DNA from: Rhodeus uyekii
Lineage: Eukaryota > Chordata > Actinopteri > Cypriniformes > Acheilognathidae
DNA length: 64,000 nt
Assembly: GCA_037043235.1 (NCBI GenBank)
Contig: JAWRVZ010000096.1
Coordinates: 1,917,501 to 1,981,500, forward strand
Direction of reading: 5' to 3'
The position numbers and the translations under genes are program-made. Shown piece by piece: positions 42,251 to 54,830 of the stretch; position 1 is the first letter of the stretch; each line of letters begins with the position of its first letter. A model generated the notes under the pieces. The model did not search any database. It was given only the letters and a program-made list of their open reading frames with translations, and was not told the origin of the DNA.

Positions 42251-44441
42251 CTAGGCGTGAAATGTGAAATCAACACCATCACTATAAGCCCTCAAACTGA
42301 ACAGCAAGTCCAGATTCCAGCATTCCAACCACAGATCACAGAAACGACCTACCAATCTTCAAGCATCACACAACTGCCGCTGACTGCACCGACAGAACAA
42401 GTGTATTCTCTCCAGCACCCAACCAGTCAGCCTCACAAGGCACCTGCAAGTGCTGTAGTGGTTGTCAGCCTCCCTGACAATTCACCTGAGACTAGCACCA
42501 CCTGCTTAGCAGTCACCACTCAAGTCCCAACACTAAGACTCTTAGGAAACCTGATTGAAAAGGGGGTGACCCGGAAACTGCATCTAGCAGTCACCTTGGA
42601 GAATGAGATGAGGCTTGAGGCCCTTGTTGACACGGGGGCAGACCTCACTTTAATGTCATCCCAACTCTTTGACAGACTCCAAGCTGCAGCTAAGAGACAG
42701 AACCGAACTCTAAAATCACAAAAATGTGTGTTGAATGTGCACTCATACAGCCAAAATGAGGTACAGCTCGAACACACTGATCCCATCCACCTCACAATCG
42801 GTCCAATGAGTCTGGTACACCCAGTGTACGTATCACCTGTGGACACATTTCCTCTCATCATCGGCAAAGATCTGCTAGATCGTTTCGAACCCCTGCTGGA
42901 CTTCAGACAACTGCAAATTTGGGCTCAAATGCGAGAACCCCTGTCTCTCCAGTCACCTAGGACAATTGAACCAGACTGTCAGGGCACGGAGGTCACGGGA
43001 ACTCAGCCAGAGGTCGCGGGAACTTTCACAGCCGTGTCAGCTCCCGGGAAAATTTCAAGTTCACTGCTTTGCACCTTTCAACCTATCAAAGACTCTGACT
43101 CTTACATCCCCAAGGTCACAACAAACTTGCAGTTGAATGATGTCACAACAACAGACATCATTCTTGCATTGTGGGCAGACAACTCAGCCATCAGCCTTGC
43201 ACTGTTCAACGCCCTCATCAAGGACGCACCTGACCTTCCCTTCACCAGCAAGCGCACCTGCTTCCCCATTGACTCCTGCTCATCAACAATGAGAACTGCC
43301 AAGAACATTTGCGCTTTGACCTTGAACTGGAATGGCAGGTGTTTAACCCATCACTTCCTGGTCCTCCCGGACCTGCCACATGATGTCTACATCGGAGCAG
43401 ACATTTTGATTCGCCTTAAAGCTCAAGTGGATTTTATTGACAAAGTGGTATGGGCCCCAATGACTTTAAAATCCTCTTCTGTTCCAGTTTGCCCTGAAAA
43501 CCTCAAGTCAGGCCAGACCCTTCCAGAGGTCTGCACTTTAGTTAATGAACAGGACATTGTAGTACCAGCCTACACCAAAGGGGTCGCTGTTCGGCTCAGC
43601 ATGCGACGTGGTCAGACACTGAACCACACACTGGCTTTCTTCCAACTTTCACCTGAAAGCATGAAACTTGGACTAACCCTGGAAGCCACACCTCTCACGG
43701 AAGTGCTTTCCCGTGCGGTCTACATCCTGTTCAACAACTGCACTGCAACAGACATCAGAATCCCCAGAGCTTATCGTCTGGGATGGTTAGTGAGTCGTGA
43801 ATTCCACAACTTTGAACTCACTTTACCAATAACTGGTTCCATCCCACCTTCAATGATCCCAGAAGGGCGCACTGACAACACCCTGTCCACAGCACCCTTC
43901 CAGATCATCACGATCGCCCCTGCCACGGCATTAACCACAGAACAGGTATGCAGAACAGAGGATCAACGCCTGACAGTGCATACAGTCTCTAACCAACCTG
44001 CTTGTGAGACTGACAACGACACTGCACCTCTGACAGCTGACAGGGCAGATGACACAAAGGAGACAGAGGAGCCACATCCAGGATTTGAGACTCAAGTCCA
44101 GCAAATCCTCAAAGATGCGGACGCTTTAAAGGCTGATACAGACTGTCAAGAACGACAAGTACTGTACAAATTCAAAGCGTCAATTGCCAAAGACTCACAA
44201 GACTGTGGTCTCACTGACCTTCACACAGTATGCATCCCAACACACCCAAATGCTCCTCCCACTTCTGTCAAGCAGTACAAGATTCCCATAGCTTCACAAG
44301 AACCTGTGCAGGAAATCATCAACTCCATGCTTGAAGAAGGTGTCATCCGCCCATCCAACAGCACCTACTCTGCTCCCATCTGGCCCGTCCTCAAACCAAA
44401 CGCCAAGACGGGCGCACTCCATGGCAAGCTATGGTCAGTAC
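42251..44441 (+). CDS. pol: two retropepsin-like domains, beta linker, start of RT (truncated)
   Basis: This frame is continuous with gag apart from the TGA at 42248-42250. Numbering from GTG at 42257, a classical retropepsin has the active site LVDTGADLTLMS at residues 124-134 and IIGKDLLDRF near 201-210. A second module repeats the layout: ALWADNSAISLALF (305-317) lies where DTGA should be, and YIGADILIRL (378-387) where GKDLL was. So the second copy has DNSA, not DTGA. A beta-rich post-protease segment (about 425-535) and an acidic linker follow. The RT start appears at about 672-712 with YKIPIASQEPVQEIINSMLE and a YSAPIWPVLKP motif. RT motifs A to C are absent: the homology stops at about 44,410, shortly before the solo LTR. 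Pol is therefore defective. Confidence 0.8.
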
Positions 44442-45200
44442 TGAAGGATACTATTCGGAAATCCATTGCCGCTTGTATATATATATTCTTTCATTTTTCT
44501 TATTTGTACCTATATTATTTTCTTTGTCTTAATTTTCATATGTTTCTTTGTCTTATTTTTCATATGTTCTTCTCCCTTTCTTATTTGAATGATTTGTAAA
44601 GAGTGATTTATAATCAAGTTAGGGATTTTTATTAATTAAAACCTTTCTTTACTCTTCTGTGTTTTTCCATCGAGTAAGGATGAATATTGTCAGCACTTCT
44701 CAACAGATAGAGAATGTTATCAGAATGTTTTGGTTTATAGTTGGAGCCTGAGCCGAGTTCAGCCTTGGAGAAGCTGTATGTGTGTGTGTTAATATGGTCA
44801 GTATTGGTGAGGTGATTAACTGGCACCATAAAACTTGTTGTTCTCGACAAGCCACGTCACGAACCCGTCAACCACGTGATCAACGAAGATATGCTTCAGA
44901 CTGTCTGCTCTTGTGTGGAAAATTACTAGTTTTGTTTTTCTTTCTTTCTTTCTTAGCCAATCAGAATCATTTAAACGTCATCATTGACGTAGTTAGCACC
45001 CTCTGTTAGAGTATAATTGCTGTAACAATGTTATTGTATTTGGGGCGGCCTACGAACTCCTTGTGAGACCTGAAGCTGGCTTCTGCTGATGAAACTGCAA
45101 ACTAAACTTCACTAAAATTCTTCTATTGACTGCACTTCTGACTCCTGGTCTTCATTCAACATATCTGGTCCTCGGGTCTTAACTGTAAATTCCCCTTACA
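44442..45200 (+). mobile_element. solo LTR inside pol, 4-bp target duplication GTAC
   Basis: The segment starts TGAAGGATACTATT and ends AATTCCCCTTACA (TG...CA, 759 bp). It is flanked by GTAC at 44,438-44,441 and 45,201-45,204. It is unrelated to the two LTR families around it. The 3' part, with GTGAGACCTGAAGCTGGC and a terminal CTCGGGTCTTAACTG, resembles a retroviral R-U5 end. There is no internal region, so this is a solo LTR. Confidence 0.8.
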
Positions 45201-46707
45201 GTACCAACCCACCCACCCTCAATGCTGCAGCAACAACCCGCAGCAAGCTGACACCTCCAGCAACGGTGTCAACATCACAGCCACTTACGCTGGCTCAACA
45301 AATAGCTGCTAGCGATACAGCTGACCTTGAAGCTTCTAACCACCTCTCAGACCCCACCAGCCACCCTATCTGCACCTCTGACCTCACTTCTGCACCAAGC
45401 CTCAGAAGGCTGCACGAACTCAAACACCTGCTGCGCGTGAAAGCAAACATGCTGTGGTATGCCACGGATGTCCTCACAGCGCCAAGGCTAGTGGTGACAC
45501 CGCGCCACAGGGGGGTCACGCCAGCATATGCCCACGACGCACCATGCACCAGACACCATGACACTAAAGCCACTCGAAACAAGTGACATTCTGCCCTGGC
45601 ATGCAGCAAGACATGGCAGAGTACGTCAGATGGTACCTGGTTGGCTGCCAGTTCAACAAGTAACCCAGTCTCACAGAAACACTCACCTCACAAGCAGAAT
45701 TTGCAGGTGGTCAACACTCCCACCAGCATGACACTGCCACTTGTGTCAGTTAACTCCTGATCCAGAACTTGAACTGAAGATTGAGAAAGGGGGGTGAGTT
45801 TCCAGCATCACTCACCTTGAGACTGCCCTCCAAGAGCTCAAGTCCGAACCCGGACACGACAGTTCAGCTGCAGTAGAGACAAGCTCAACCTGGTCCAGAG
45901 AGAACTGACAGAGTCTGGTCAACTCAAATTGAACCACACAATGAGGCACCCTGCTGGCTAACACCACATCAGCAGTGCAAAATTCCCTCAGCCTTTGACA
46001 AACACCGAAGGGGGGAGGGAAACCAGAGCCCTCCACTCAAAACTTCACCCACAAGTTTCATGAAGGCTTCTGCAGTCAAAGAAAGAAAGGCTTAAACCAC
46101 ACCAACCCTGAAACAACACATGCAGTGACAAAGACCTCAACACGCAAACGCCACGGAAGGACCAACAGCTGTCAACAACAACAACCGACTTCAGACATTT
46201 CACACAGGTGTCAAGCGGAAAATGCACTGAGATGGCCGGACGTGCCTGCCTCAGAGTCACCAGAGCTGCTGGCATGAGCAACACGGCTCCCTGAACAGGA
46301 CCCACCACAGAAGTACTGTGCCACCACAAACTTCTGACTCTCTGCCCAACACAGCTCAAACAAGCTCCATTTGGCACTGCCATCAGAACAGGGCAACATT
46401 CCGACCTGCAGACACCCTGGAAGTGCACTAATGTCTACCTGTTGTCCTCCTTCCCCCAGCACTAGCGCTAGGTCAGTTTTCTACATGTATGTCTCACGGT
46501 CCGCAAAGCCTTGACCACTCCCTGCAGCAACCAGAAAACACCTGCCTCAAATGAACTGACTTTAAGATGACAGGTGACACTGTCAAGGCACCTGCTGATT
46601 CAACTCCCATCAACCAAGTCAATCCTTCATGATGCACCTGCCATTCGACAATCGGAACTAATGTCCAAAGATGTTCAAACACGAACTTCGTTGGCCAAAG
46701 GGGGGTC
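45201..46707 (+). other. 3' remnant of the retroelement interior and polypurine tract
   Basis: No RT, RNase H, integrase or envelope homology is recognisable. The frame 45,266-45,586 is Ser/Thr/Pro/Leu-rich, perhaps the tail of pol. Several GGGGGG-containing purine runs occur (about 45,787, 46,008 and 46,700). The last, AAAGGGGGGTC at 46,697-46,707, abuts the 3' LTR and is the probable polypurine tract. The minus-strand frames across this segment have no support. Confidence 0.6.
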
Positions 46708-48028
46708 TGTAGAGTATGGACGGTGCTCATGAAGGATCGATCAAGATTCATTCTTTGATTGAAAAAAGTGATTCGACAGGATCGGCTCCGTAGAGTCTGT
46801 GACCTGACAGTTTAAGACTTCTGGAACACAAACCATTCTCACTCACCCTCGCTCTCCTCTGCATTTCAAAGGATGCCATCGTAAAACAGCCCCCACACAC
46901 AAACACACACATACATACCAAGAACACAAAGAACTGTGCCATGTGACTTTAAACTTAGTTACTTTCCATTTTTAGATGTGTTGTGTTTTACCTATATCTA
47001 TGCATGTTGTTTTATTATGACCATTTTAGGTGTGTGTGTAGTTTAGTGGCTTATAATCAGTAATTACCTATACATAACCAGGCCAATCTTCATGTTGCCT
47101 TCGTGTTAAGAGGTAATATAGCCACGAATGGTCTTAAAATCTTTGTCTTTCAATTTGCAGACCGTCTAGGTTTGTTTCACTGTGCTAGGATGCATCAGAC
47201 TCTTTCTTTTATTCCAAAACCCAAAGGTCTACATTCTCAAAGTGGGCCATAAAACATGCTAATCGCAACAGACCAAGGACAAAGGGGAGTTTCCCGCTTC
47301 TCAGTTCCTTCACTCTGATTGGCTGTCCCAACTCTTACAGGCTTGCTTTGTTTATTCCTTTATAAGCACCCGTAGGCCAAGGATCAACCTCTCTCTCTTC
47401 CAGCCCCTTCTTCCTGTTCCTTTTCCTCCTCTGGCGCGGATTCTTGGATCCAGCGCCATTTTCCACAAAGGACATTACAAACAAAGAACCATAATTTGAA
47501 CTTACCGCGGACTCCAACGGACCCGCCCAGCAAGACGCAAACCACGGACCAGATCGGAATTCGCACGCACGTATTCCGACCAGCCACAGAAAGAAACACA
47601 TGCAAGTAGCCTACCCTCGTTAGAGAGTTTTTGAGTTTATACCAATAAGTTGGTCTGATTCCTTGCTTGTTCTCAAATAGGTTATTGTCTGTAATACTAC
47701 CTTCCTTTGTCTCTCCTACTCTCCCTCTCTTATTCTCTCTTCTTCCCTTTTTCAATTAATCTGTGTATGTTTGTCTATTGTTTGTTGATTATTAAAATAT
47801 ATATATTCACACGTGATTGCCTCTGAATTGCTCAACCATAAGTCACTTTAATGGTGACCGATCCTTGTTACAAATTAATGGAAAGATCTTTCTTTGTGGC
47901 CAAAAGAAACCTTTCTTTTTTTTATAGAGTTTATAAGGTCAATATTTGCTGGACAAATTATCCGTCCTTTGAACTCTTTTCTAGAATTAAAGAAAATTCT
48001 ACAAGCCGAATCAAGCCATAGATATTAA
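46708..48028 (+). repeat. 3' LTR, first segment (array inserted at TTAA)
   Basis: Nearly identical to 37,001-38,321 of the 5' LTR. The LTR is cut at GATATTAA (48,021-48,028) by the minisatellite array and resumes at TTAATAATCG (57,909), ending at 58,047. Confidence 0.92.
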
Positions 48029-48164
48029 CTAGAGAGGATAAAGTTCGTCGAGACAAACTTTAGAAGTTGGCTGAGAAGGTCGCACCGGAAACGTTAATTT
48101 TGCATGTTGGTAGCACAATTTAACATTAACTACAAAGTACGTTACGAAACCAGAAATTAACAGG

Positions 48165-49545
48165 TTGCTAAGGTCTTCTGGGTGGTTGCTAGGGCGTTGC
48201 TAGGCAGTTTCTTAGGTATCCGGGGTGGTTGCTAAGGTGTTGCTAGGTGGTTGCTAGGGTAACCAGAGTGGTTGCTAGGGTGTTGCTAGATGGTTGCTAG
48301 GGTAACCGGGGTGGTTGCTAGGGTAACCAAAATGGTTGCTAAGGTGTTGCTAGGGTAACCGGGGTGATTGCTAGGGTAATCAGAGTGGTTGCTAGGGTGT
48401 TGCTAGGGTAACTGGAGTGGTTGCTAGGGTAACCAGGGTGTTGCTAAGGAGTTGCTAGGGTAACCAGAGTGGTTGCTAGGCGGTTGCTAGGGTATTTTGG
48501 GTGGTTGCTAGGGTGTTGCTAGGGTAACCAGAGTGGTTGCTAGGCGGTTGCTAGGGTATCCTGGGTGGTTGCTAGGGTGTTGCTAGGCAGTTGCTAGGGT
48601 ATTTTGGGTGGTTGCTAGGGTGATGCTAGGCGGTTGCTAGGGTAAACAGGGTGGTTGCTAGGGCGTTGCTAGGGTATTTTGGGTGGTTGCTAGGCAGTTG
48701 CTAGGGTAACCAGAGTGGTTGCTAGGCGGTTGCTAGGGTATCCTGGGTGGTTGCTAGGGTGTTGCTAGGCAGTTGCTAGGGTATTTTGGGTGGTTGCTAG
48801 GGTGATGCTAGGCGGTTGCTAGGGTAAACAGGGTGGTTGCTAGGGCGTTGCTAGGGTATTTTGGGTGGTTGCTAGGCAGTTGCTAGGGTAACCAGAGTGG
48901 TTGCTAGGCGGTTGCTAGGGTATCCTGGGTGGTTGCTAGGGTGTTGCTAGGCAGTTGCTAGGGTATTTTGGGTGGTTGCTAGGGTGATGCTAGGCGGTTG
49001 CTAGGGTAAACAGGGTGGTTGCTAGGGTGTTGCTAGGCAGTTGCTAGGGTATTTTGGGTGGTTGCTAGGGTGATGCTAGGCGGTTGCTAGGGTAAACAGG
49101 GTGGTTGCTAGGGCGTTGCTAGGCAGTTGCTAGGGTATTTTGGGTGGTTGCTAGGCAGTTGCTAGGGTATCTGGGGCGGTTGCTAGGGTGTGGTTAGGTG
49201 GTTGCTAGGGTGACTGGGGTGGTTGCTAGGGTATCCTGAGTGGTTGCTAGGCAGTTGCTAGGGTATTTTGGGTGGTTGCTAGGCAGTTGCTAGGGTAAAC
49301 AGGGTGGTTGCTAGGGCGTTGCTAGGCAGTTGCTAGGGTAATTTGGGTGGTTGCTAGGGTGTTGCTAGGGTATCTGGGGCGGTTGCTAGGGTGTTGCTAG
49401 GTGGTTGCTAGGGTAACTGGGGTGGTTGCTAGGCAGTTGCTAGGCAGTTGCTAGGGTATTTTGGGTGGTTGCTAGGCAGTTGCTAGGGTATCCAGGGTGG
49501 TTGCTAGGATGTTACTAGGTAGTTGTGAGGTCTTCTGGGTAGGTA
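48165..49545. repeat. GTTGCTAGG minisatellite, unit 1
   Basis: A variable tandem array built from GGTTGCTAGG joined by short linkers (GGTGTTGCTAGG, GTAACCAGAGT, GTATTTTGGGT, GTAAACAGGGT). A higher-order repeat of about 190 bp is visible between 48,540 and 49,030. The array contains many GTTGCTAGGGTAAC motifs. Confidence 0.95.
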
Positions 49546-50359
49546 CTATGGCATTCCTAGCACAATTTAACACTTAGCTAACCACTATTAGCATGTAGCT
49601 ATTCACTGCTAGCATATGTAGCATGTTGGAAGTCCTGTTTGCTAGCATGAGTCAATAGACCCAACCCCCATGTCTCTACGACACTCAGAAGCAGAGATAT
49701 AGATCTGGCTAAATGGTTGCTAGGGTAATCGTTTGGTTGTTAGGGAGTGGCTTCATAGTCATCATGAGACACTCATTGGTTGCCTGATTAAAAAGAGCCC
49801 TCCCCCATGAGTGTACAATACTGTGATGCAGAGTTATGTTCAATGCAAAATCCCTATGCAAGTTACCATGAAACATGAAGGGAATGAAACAGGAAACAGG
49901 AAGTGCAAGCACTTCCTGTTTCCTGTCCTTTGCCATATTAGGTAGAATGGCAGCATCACTGATTCTGATTGGATGAGAAACAGTTGATAGAACCGCCCCT
50001 TCACTGACTCTCAGCAGCTGCAGTGTTTAGATTTGAATTTTGTGACAGTTGGAGTTTGAAAAATCTGAACATTCCGCAATGCAAAGTCAATGGGACTTTT
50101 TTTCGGGCGTTTTTTGCCATTTTTAGGAAAACCGTAGGTCTGATCCCTTAGAAAAGATATAGCAACTAAATTCAGAACAGGCCTGCGGCCTGTTCTGATT
50201 TTGGGGTCTGTAGCACTAAAGCTGTAGGACGAGATACTGTCAACAAAAGGGTCTCAGAAGAATAATAATAACTAGAGAGGATAAAGTTCGTCGAGACAAA
50301 CTTTAGAAGTTGGCTGAGAACGTCGCACCGGAAACGTTAATTTCGCTAATTAACGTTAA

Positions 50360-50915
50360 TTTAGGGTTACTGGAGTGGTTGCTAGGGTAACCAGAGTGGT
50401 TGCTAGGGTGTTGCTAGGCAGTTGCTAGGGTATCTGGAGCGGTTGCTAGGGTGTTGCTAGGCGGTTGCTAGGGTAACTGGAGTGATTGCTAGGGTGTTGC
50501 TATGTGGTTGCTAGGGTAACCTGGGTGGTTGCTAGGGTGTTGCTAAGGAGTTGCTAGGGTAACCAGAGTGGTTGCTAGGGTGTTGCTAAGGTAACTGGGG
50601 CGGTTGCTAGGGTATTTTGGGTGGTTGCTAGGGTGTTGCTAGGTGGTTGCTAGGGTAACCAGAATGGTTGCTAGGCGGTTGCTAGGGTATCCTGGGTGGT
50701 TGCTAGGGCGTTGCTAGGCAGTTGCTAGGGTATCCTGGGCGGTTGCTAGGCAGTTGCTAGGGTATCTGGGGCGGTTGCTAGGGTGTTGCTAGGTGGTTGC
50801 TAGGGTAACTGGGGTGGTTGCTAGGCAGTTGCTAGGCAGTTGCTAGGGTATTTTGGGTGGTTGCTAGGCAGTTGCTAGGGTTTCCAGGGTGGTTGCTAGG
50901 ATGTTACTAGGTAGT
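50360..50915. repeat. GTTGCTAGG minisatellite, unit 2
   Basis: A shorter version of the same tandem array. It is followed by a right part (50,915-51,970) that contains an extra segment of about 350 bp absent from the other units (about 51,170-51,480). Confidence 0.93.
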
Positions 50916-51998
50916 TGTGAGGTCTTCTGGGTAGTTACTATGGCATACCTAGCACATTTTAACACTTAGCTAACCACTATTAGCATGTAGCTATTCACTG
51001 CTAGCATATGTAGCATGTTGGAAGTCCTGTTTGCTAGCATGAGTCAATAGACCCAACCCCCATGTCTCTACGACACTCAGAAGAAGAGATATAGGTCTGG
51101 CTAAATGGTTGCTAGAGTTCTCTGTTTGGTTGCTAAGGAGTGGCTAAGCCTCTGCCATTGATGTTACTCCAAAGGCTCCTTGTCAGTATGAACGATATAA
51201 ACCAACCACAATACCTCTACGACATTCAGAACTGAAGATATCTCACTTTGTATTTGGTTGCTAAGGTGCTCGATAATGGTTGCTAGGGCGTGGCTAGGAA
51301 GTGTTGAAGACATTGTTGATTGGCAGTTTGCTGCCCCGAGTCAAACGAGCCCACCCTCAAATTTCTAAGACTTTTCTATCCAGAGATAGAAGTCGATCTA
51401 TTTGAATGGAAGTCTATGGGATCGGTTGCTAAGGTGCTCTAAATGGTTGCTAGGGCGTGGCTTAATAGCTTCACTGTGATCCTGAGACACTCATTGGTCG
51501 CCTGAGTAAAATGAGCCCTCCCCCTTGAGTCTACGATGATGTGGTCCAGAGTTATGTTCAATTCAAAATCCCAATGCAATTTGCCATAGTAGATGGTGTT
51601 TCATGGGACGGCCTTCCCCATTCATTTCTATGGGGCAAATTTGGGCAGCTCTAGCACCCCAGGGGTACAACTTTCACCCCATTGTGTGGTATGATTTTAC
51701 AGAGGCTGTCACCCTCTTGAAATGTGGCGAGTTTCATCTTTTTACAAATTCCTCTCTCCGAGTTATTAATCGTCAAAGTTCGTCGCAATGTTAAGTCAAT
51801 GGGATTTTTCGGCTGCTTTTTCGCCCCTGGGGCGAACATCGTACCCCCAATCCCTTAGAAAAGATATAGCAACTCGAGTCAGAACAGGCCTGCGGCCTGT
51901 TCTGATTTTGGGGCCTGTAGCACTAAAGCTGTAGGAGGAGATAGCGTGTAAATTTTTGTACAGAAGAATAATAATAATAAGTTTATTAGCATTTCAGT

Positions 51999-52023
51999 AA
52001 GTTGGCTGCTTCTCAGCCAACTT
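51999..52023. repeat. terminal hairpin of unit 2
   Basis: AAGTTGGCTG and CAGCCAACTT form a 10-bp stem with a CTTCT loop. Equivalent hairpins end other units at about 53,671-53,691, 57,771-57,795, 57,819-57,843 and 57,888-57,908, the last three in close succession at the right end of the array. Confidence 0.85.
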
Positions 52024-52905
52024 AACTAGGGTATTTTGGGTGGTTGCTAGGCAGTTGCTACGGTAACCAAAATGGTTGCTAGGCGGTTGCTAGGGTATCC
52101 TGGGTGGTTGCTAGGGTGTTGCTAGGCAGTTGCTAGGGTATTTTGGGTGGTTGCTACGGGGATGCTAGGCGGTTGCTAGGGTAAACAGGGTGGTTGCTAG
52201 GGCGTTGCTAGGGTATTTTGAATGGTTGCTAGGCGGTTGCTAGGGTATTTTGGGTGGTTGCTAGGGTGTTGCTAGGGTAACCAGAGTGGTTGCTAGGCGG
52301 TTGCTAGGGTATCCTGGGTTGTTGCTAGGGTGTTGCTAGGCAGTTGCTAGGGTATTTTGGGTGGTTGCTAGGGTGATGCTAGGCGGTTGCTAGGGTAAAC
52401 AGGGTGGTTGCTAGGGCGTTGCTAGGCAGTTGCTAGGGTATTTTGGGTGGTTGCTAGGCAGTTGCTAGGGTATCTGGGGCAGTTGCTAGGGTGTTGCTAG
52501 GTGGTTGCTAGGGTAACTGGGGTGGTTGCTAGGGTATCCTGAGTGGTTGCTAGGCAGTTGCTAGAGTATTTTGGGTGGTTGCTAGGCAGTTGCTAGGGTA
52601 AACAGGGTGGTTGCTAGGGCGTTGCTAGGCAGTTGCTAGGGTATTTTGGGTGGTTGCTAGGCAGTTGCTAGGGTATCTGGGGCAGTTGCTAGGGTGTTGC
52701 TAGGTGGTTGCTAGGGTAACTGGGGTGGTTGCTAGGGTATCCTGAGTGGTTGCTAGGCAGTTGCTAGAGTATTTTGGGTGGTTGCTAGGCAGTTGCTAGG
52801 GTAAACAGGGTGGTTGCTAGGGCGTTGCTAGGGTATTTTGGGTGGTTGCCAGGGTGTTGCTAGGGTATCTGGGGCGGTTGCTAGGATGTTACTAGGTAGT
52901 TGTGA
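52024..52905. repeat. GTTGCTAGG minisatellite, unit 3
   Basis: The same array. The unit starts directly after the preceding hairpin with CTAGGGTATTTTGG, so its left leader is missing. The right part is 52,905-53,650. Confidence 0.93.
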
Positions 52906-53824
52906 GGTCTTCTGGGTAGTTACTATGGCATTCCTAGCACAATTTAACACTTAGCTAACCACTATTAGCATGTAGCTATTCACTGCTAGCATATGTAGCA
53001 TGTTGGAAGTCCTGTTTGCTAGCATGAGTCAATAGACCCAACCCCCATGTCTCTACGATGCTCGGATCCAGAGATATAGGTCTGGCTAAACGGTTGCTAG
53101 GGTACTCTGTTTGGTTGTTAGGGAGTGGCTTCATAATGATCCTGAGACAGTCATTGGTTACCTGATTAAAAAGAGCCCTCCCCCATGAGTGTACAATACT
53201 GTGATGCAGAGTTATGTTCAATGCAAAATCCCTATGCAAGTTACCATGAAACATGAAGGGAATGAAACAGGAAACAGGAAGTGCAAGCACTTCCTGTTTC
53301 CTGTCATTTGCCATATTAGGTAGAATGGCAGCATCACTGATTCTGATTGGATGAGAGACAGTTATAGAACCGCCCATGCACTGACTCTCAGCAGCTGCAG
53401 TGTTTAGATTTGAATTTGGAGACAGTTGGAGTTTGAAATATCTGAACATTCCGCAATGCAAAGTCAATGGGACTTTTTTGGGGGCTTTTTTCGCCATTTG
53501 TAGGAAAACCGTAGGTCCGATTCCTTAGAAAAGATATAGCAACTCGAGTCAGAACAGGCCTGCGGCCTGTTCTGATTTTGGGTCCTGTAGCACTAAAGCT
53601 GTTGGAGGAGATAGCGTGTAAATTTTTGTACAGAAGAATAATAATAATAAGTTTATTAGCATTTCAATATGTTGGCTGCTTCTCAGCCAACTTAACTAGA
53701 GAGGATAAAGTTCGTCGAGACAAACTTTAGAAGTTGGCTGAGAAAGTCGCACCGGAACCTTTAATTTTGCATGTTGGTAGCACAATTTAACATTAACTTT
53801 GAAATACGTTACGAAACCAGAAAT

Positions 53825-54830
53825 TAACAGGTTGCCAAGTTGTTCTGGGTGGTTGCTAGGGTGTTGCTAAGCAGTTGCTATGGTATCCTGGGTGGTTGCT
53901 AGGGTGTTGCTAGGAGGTTGCTAGGGTAAGCAGAGTGGTTGCTAGGGTGTTGCTAGGTGGTTGCTAGGGTAACCGGGGTGGTTGCTAGGGCGTTGCTAGG
54001 CAGTTGCTATGGTATCCTGGGTGGTTGCTAGGGTGTTGCTAGGAGGTTGCTAGGGTAAGCAGAGTGGTTGCTAGGGTGTTGCTAGGTGGTTGCTAGGGTA
54101 ATCAGAGTAGTTGCTAGGGTGTTGCTAGGTGGTTGCTAGGGTAACCAGAGTGGTTGCTAGGGTGTTGCTAGGGTATCCGGGGTGGTTGCTAGGGTAACCA
54201 GAGTGGTTGCTAGGGTGTTGCTAGGCGGTTGCTAGGGTAACTGGAGTGGTTGCTAGGGTGTTGCTTGGGTGTTGCTAGGCGGTTGCTAGGGTAACTGGAG
54301 TAGTTGCTAGGGTGTTGCTAGGGTAACCAGAGTGGTTGCTAGGCGGTTACTAGGGTATTTTGGGTGGTTGCTAGGGTAACCAGAGTGGTTGCTAGGCGGT
54401 TGCTAGGGTATCCTGGGTGGTTGCTAGGGTGTTGCTAGGCAGTTGCTAGGTATTTTGGGTGGTTGCTAGGCAGTTGCTAAGGTATTCTTGGTGGTTGCTA
54501 GGCAGTTGCTAGGGTATTTTGGGTGGTTGCTACGCAGTTGCTAGGGTATCTGGGGTGGTTGCTAGGGTGTTGCTAGGTGGTTGCTAGGGTATCCTGAGTG
54601 GTTGCTAGGCAGTTGCTATGGTATTTTGGGTGGTTGCTAGGCAGTTGCTAGGGTATACAGGGTGGTTGCTAGGGCGTTGCTAGGCAGTTGCTAGGGTATT
54701 TTGGGTGGTTGCTAGGCAGTTGCTAGGGTATCTGGGGCGGTTGCTAGGTGGTTGCTAGGGTAACTGGGGTGGTTGCTAGGCAGTTGCTAGGGTATCCAGG
54801 GTGGTTGCTAGGATGTTGCTAGGTAGTTGT
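53825..54830. repeat. GTTGCTAGG minisatellite, unit 4
   Basis: The same array behind a complete left leader (53,695-53,824). The right part (54,830-55,575) ends in an AAT run without a hairpin before unit 5. Confidence 0.93.

Noticed and set aside
45266..46751. Possible envelope gene between pol and the 3' LTR
   Set aside because: No signal peptide, transmembrane segment or long frame is visible; only short Ser/Pro/Leu-rich frames.
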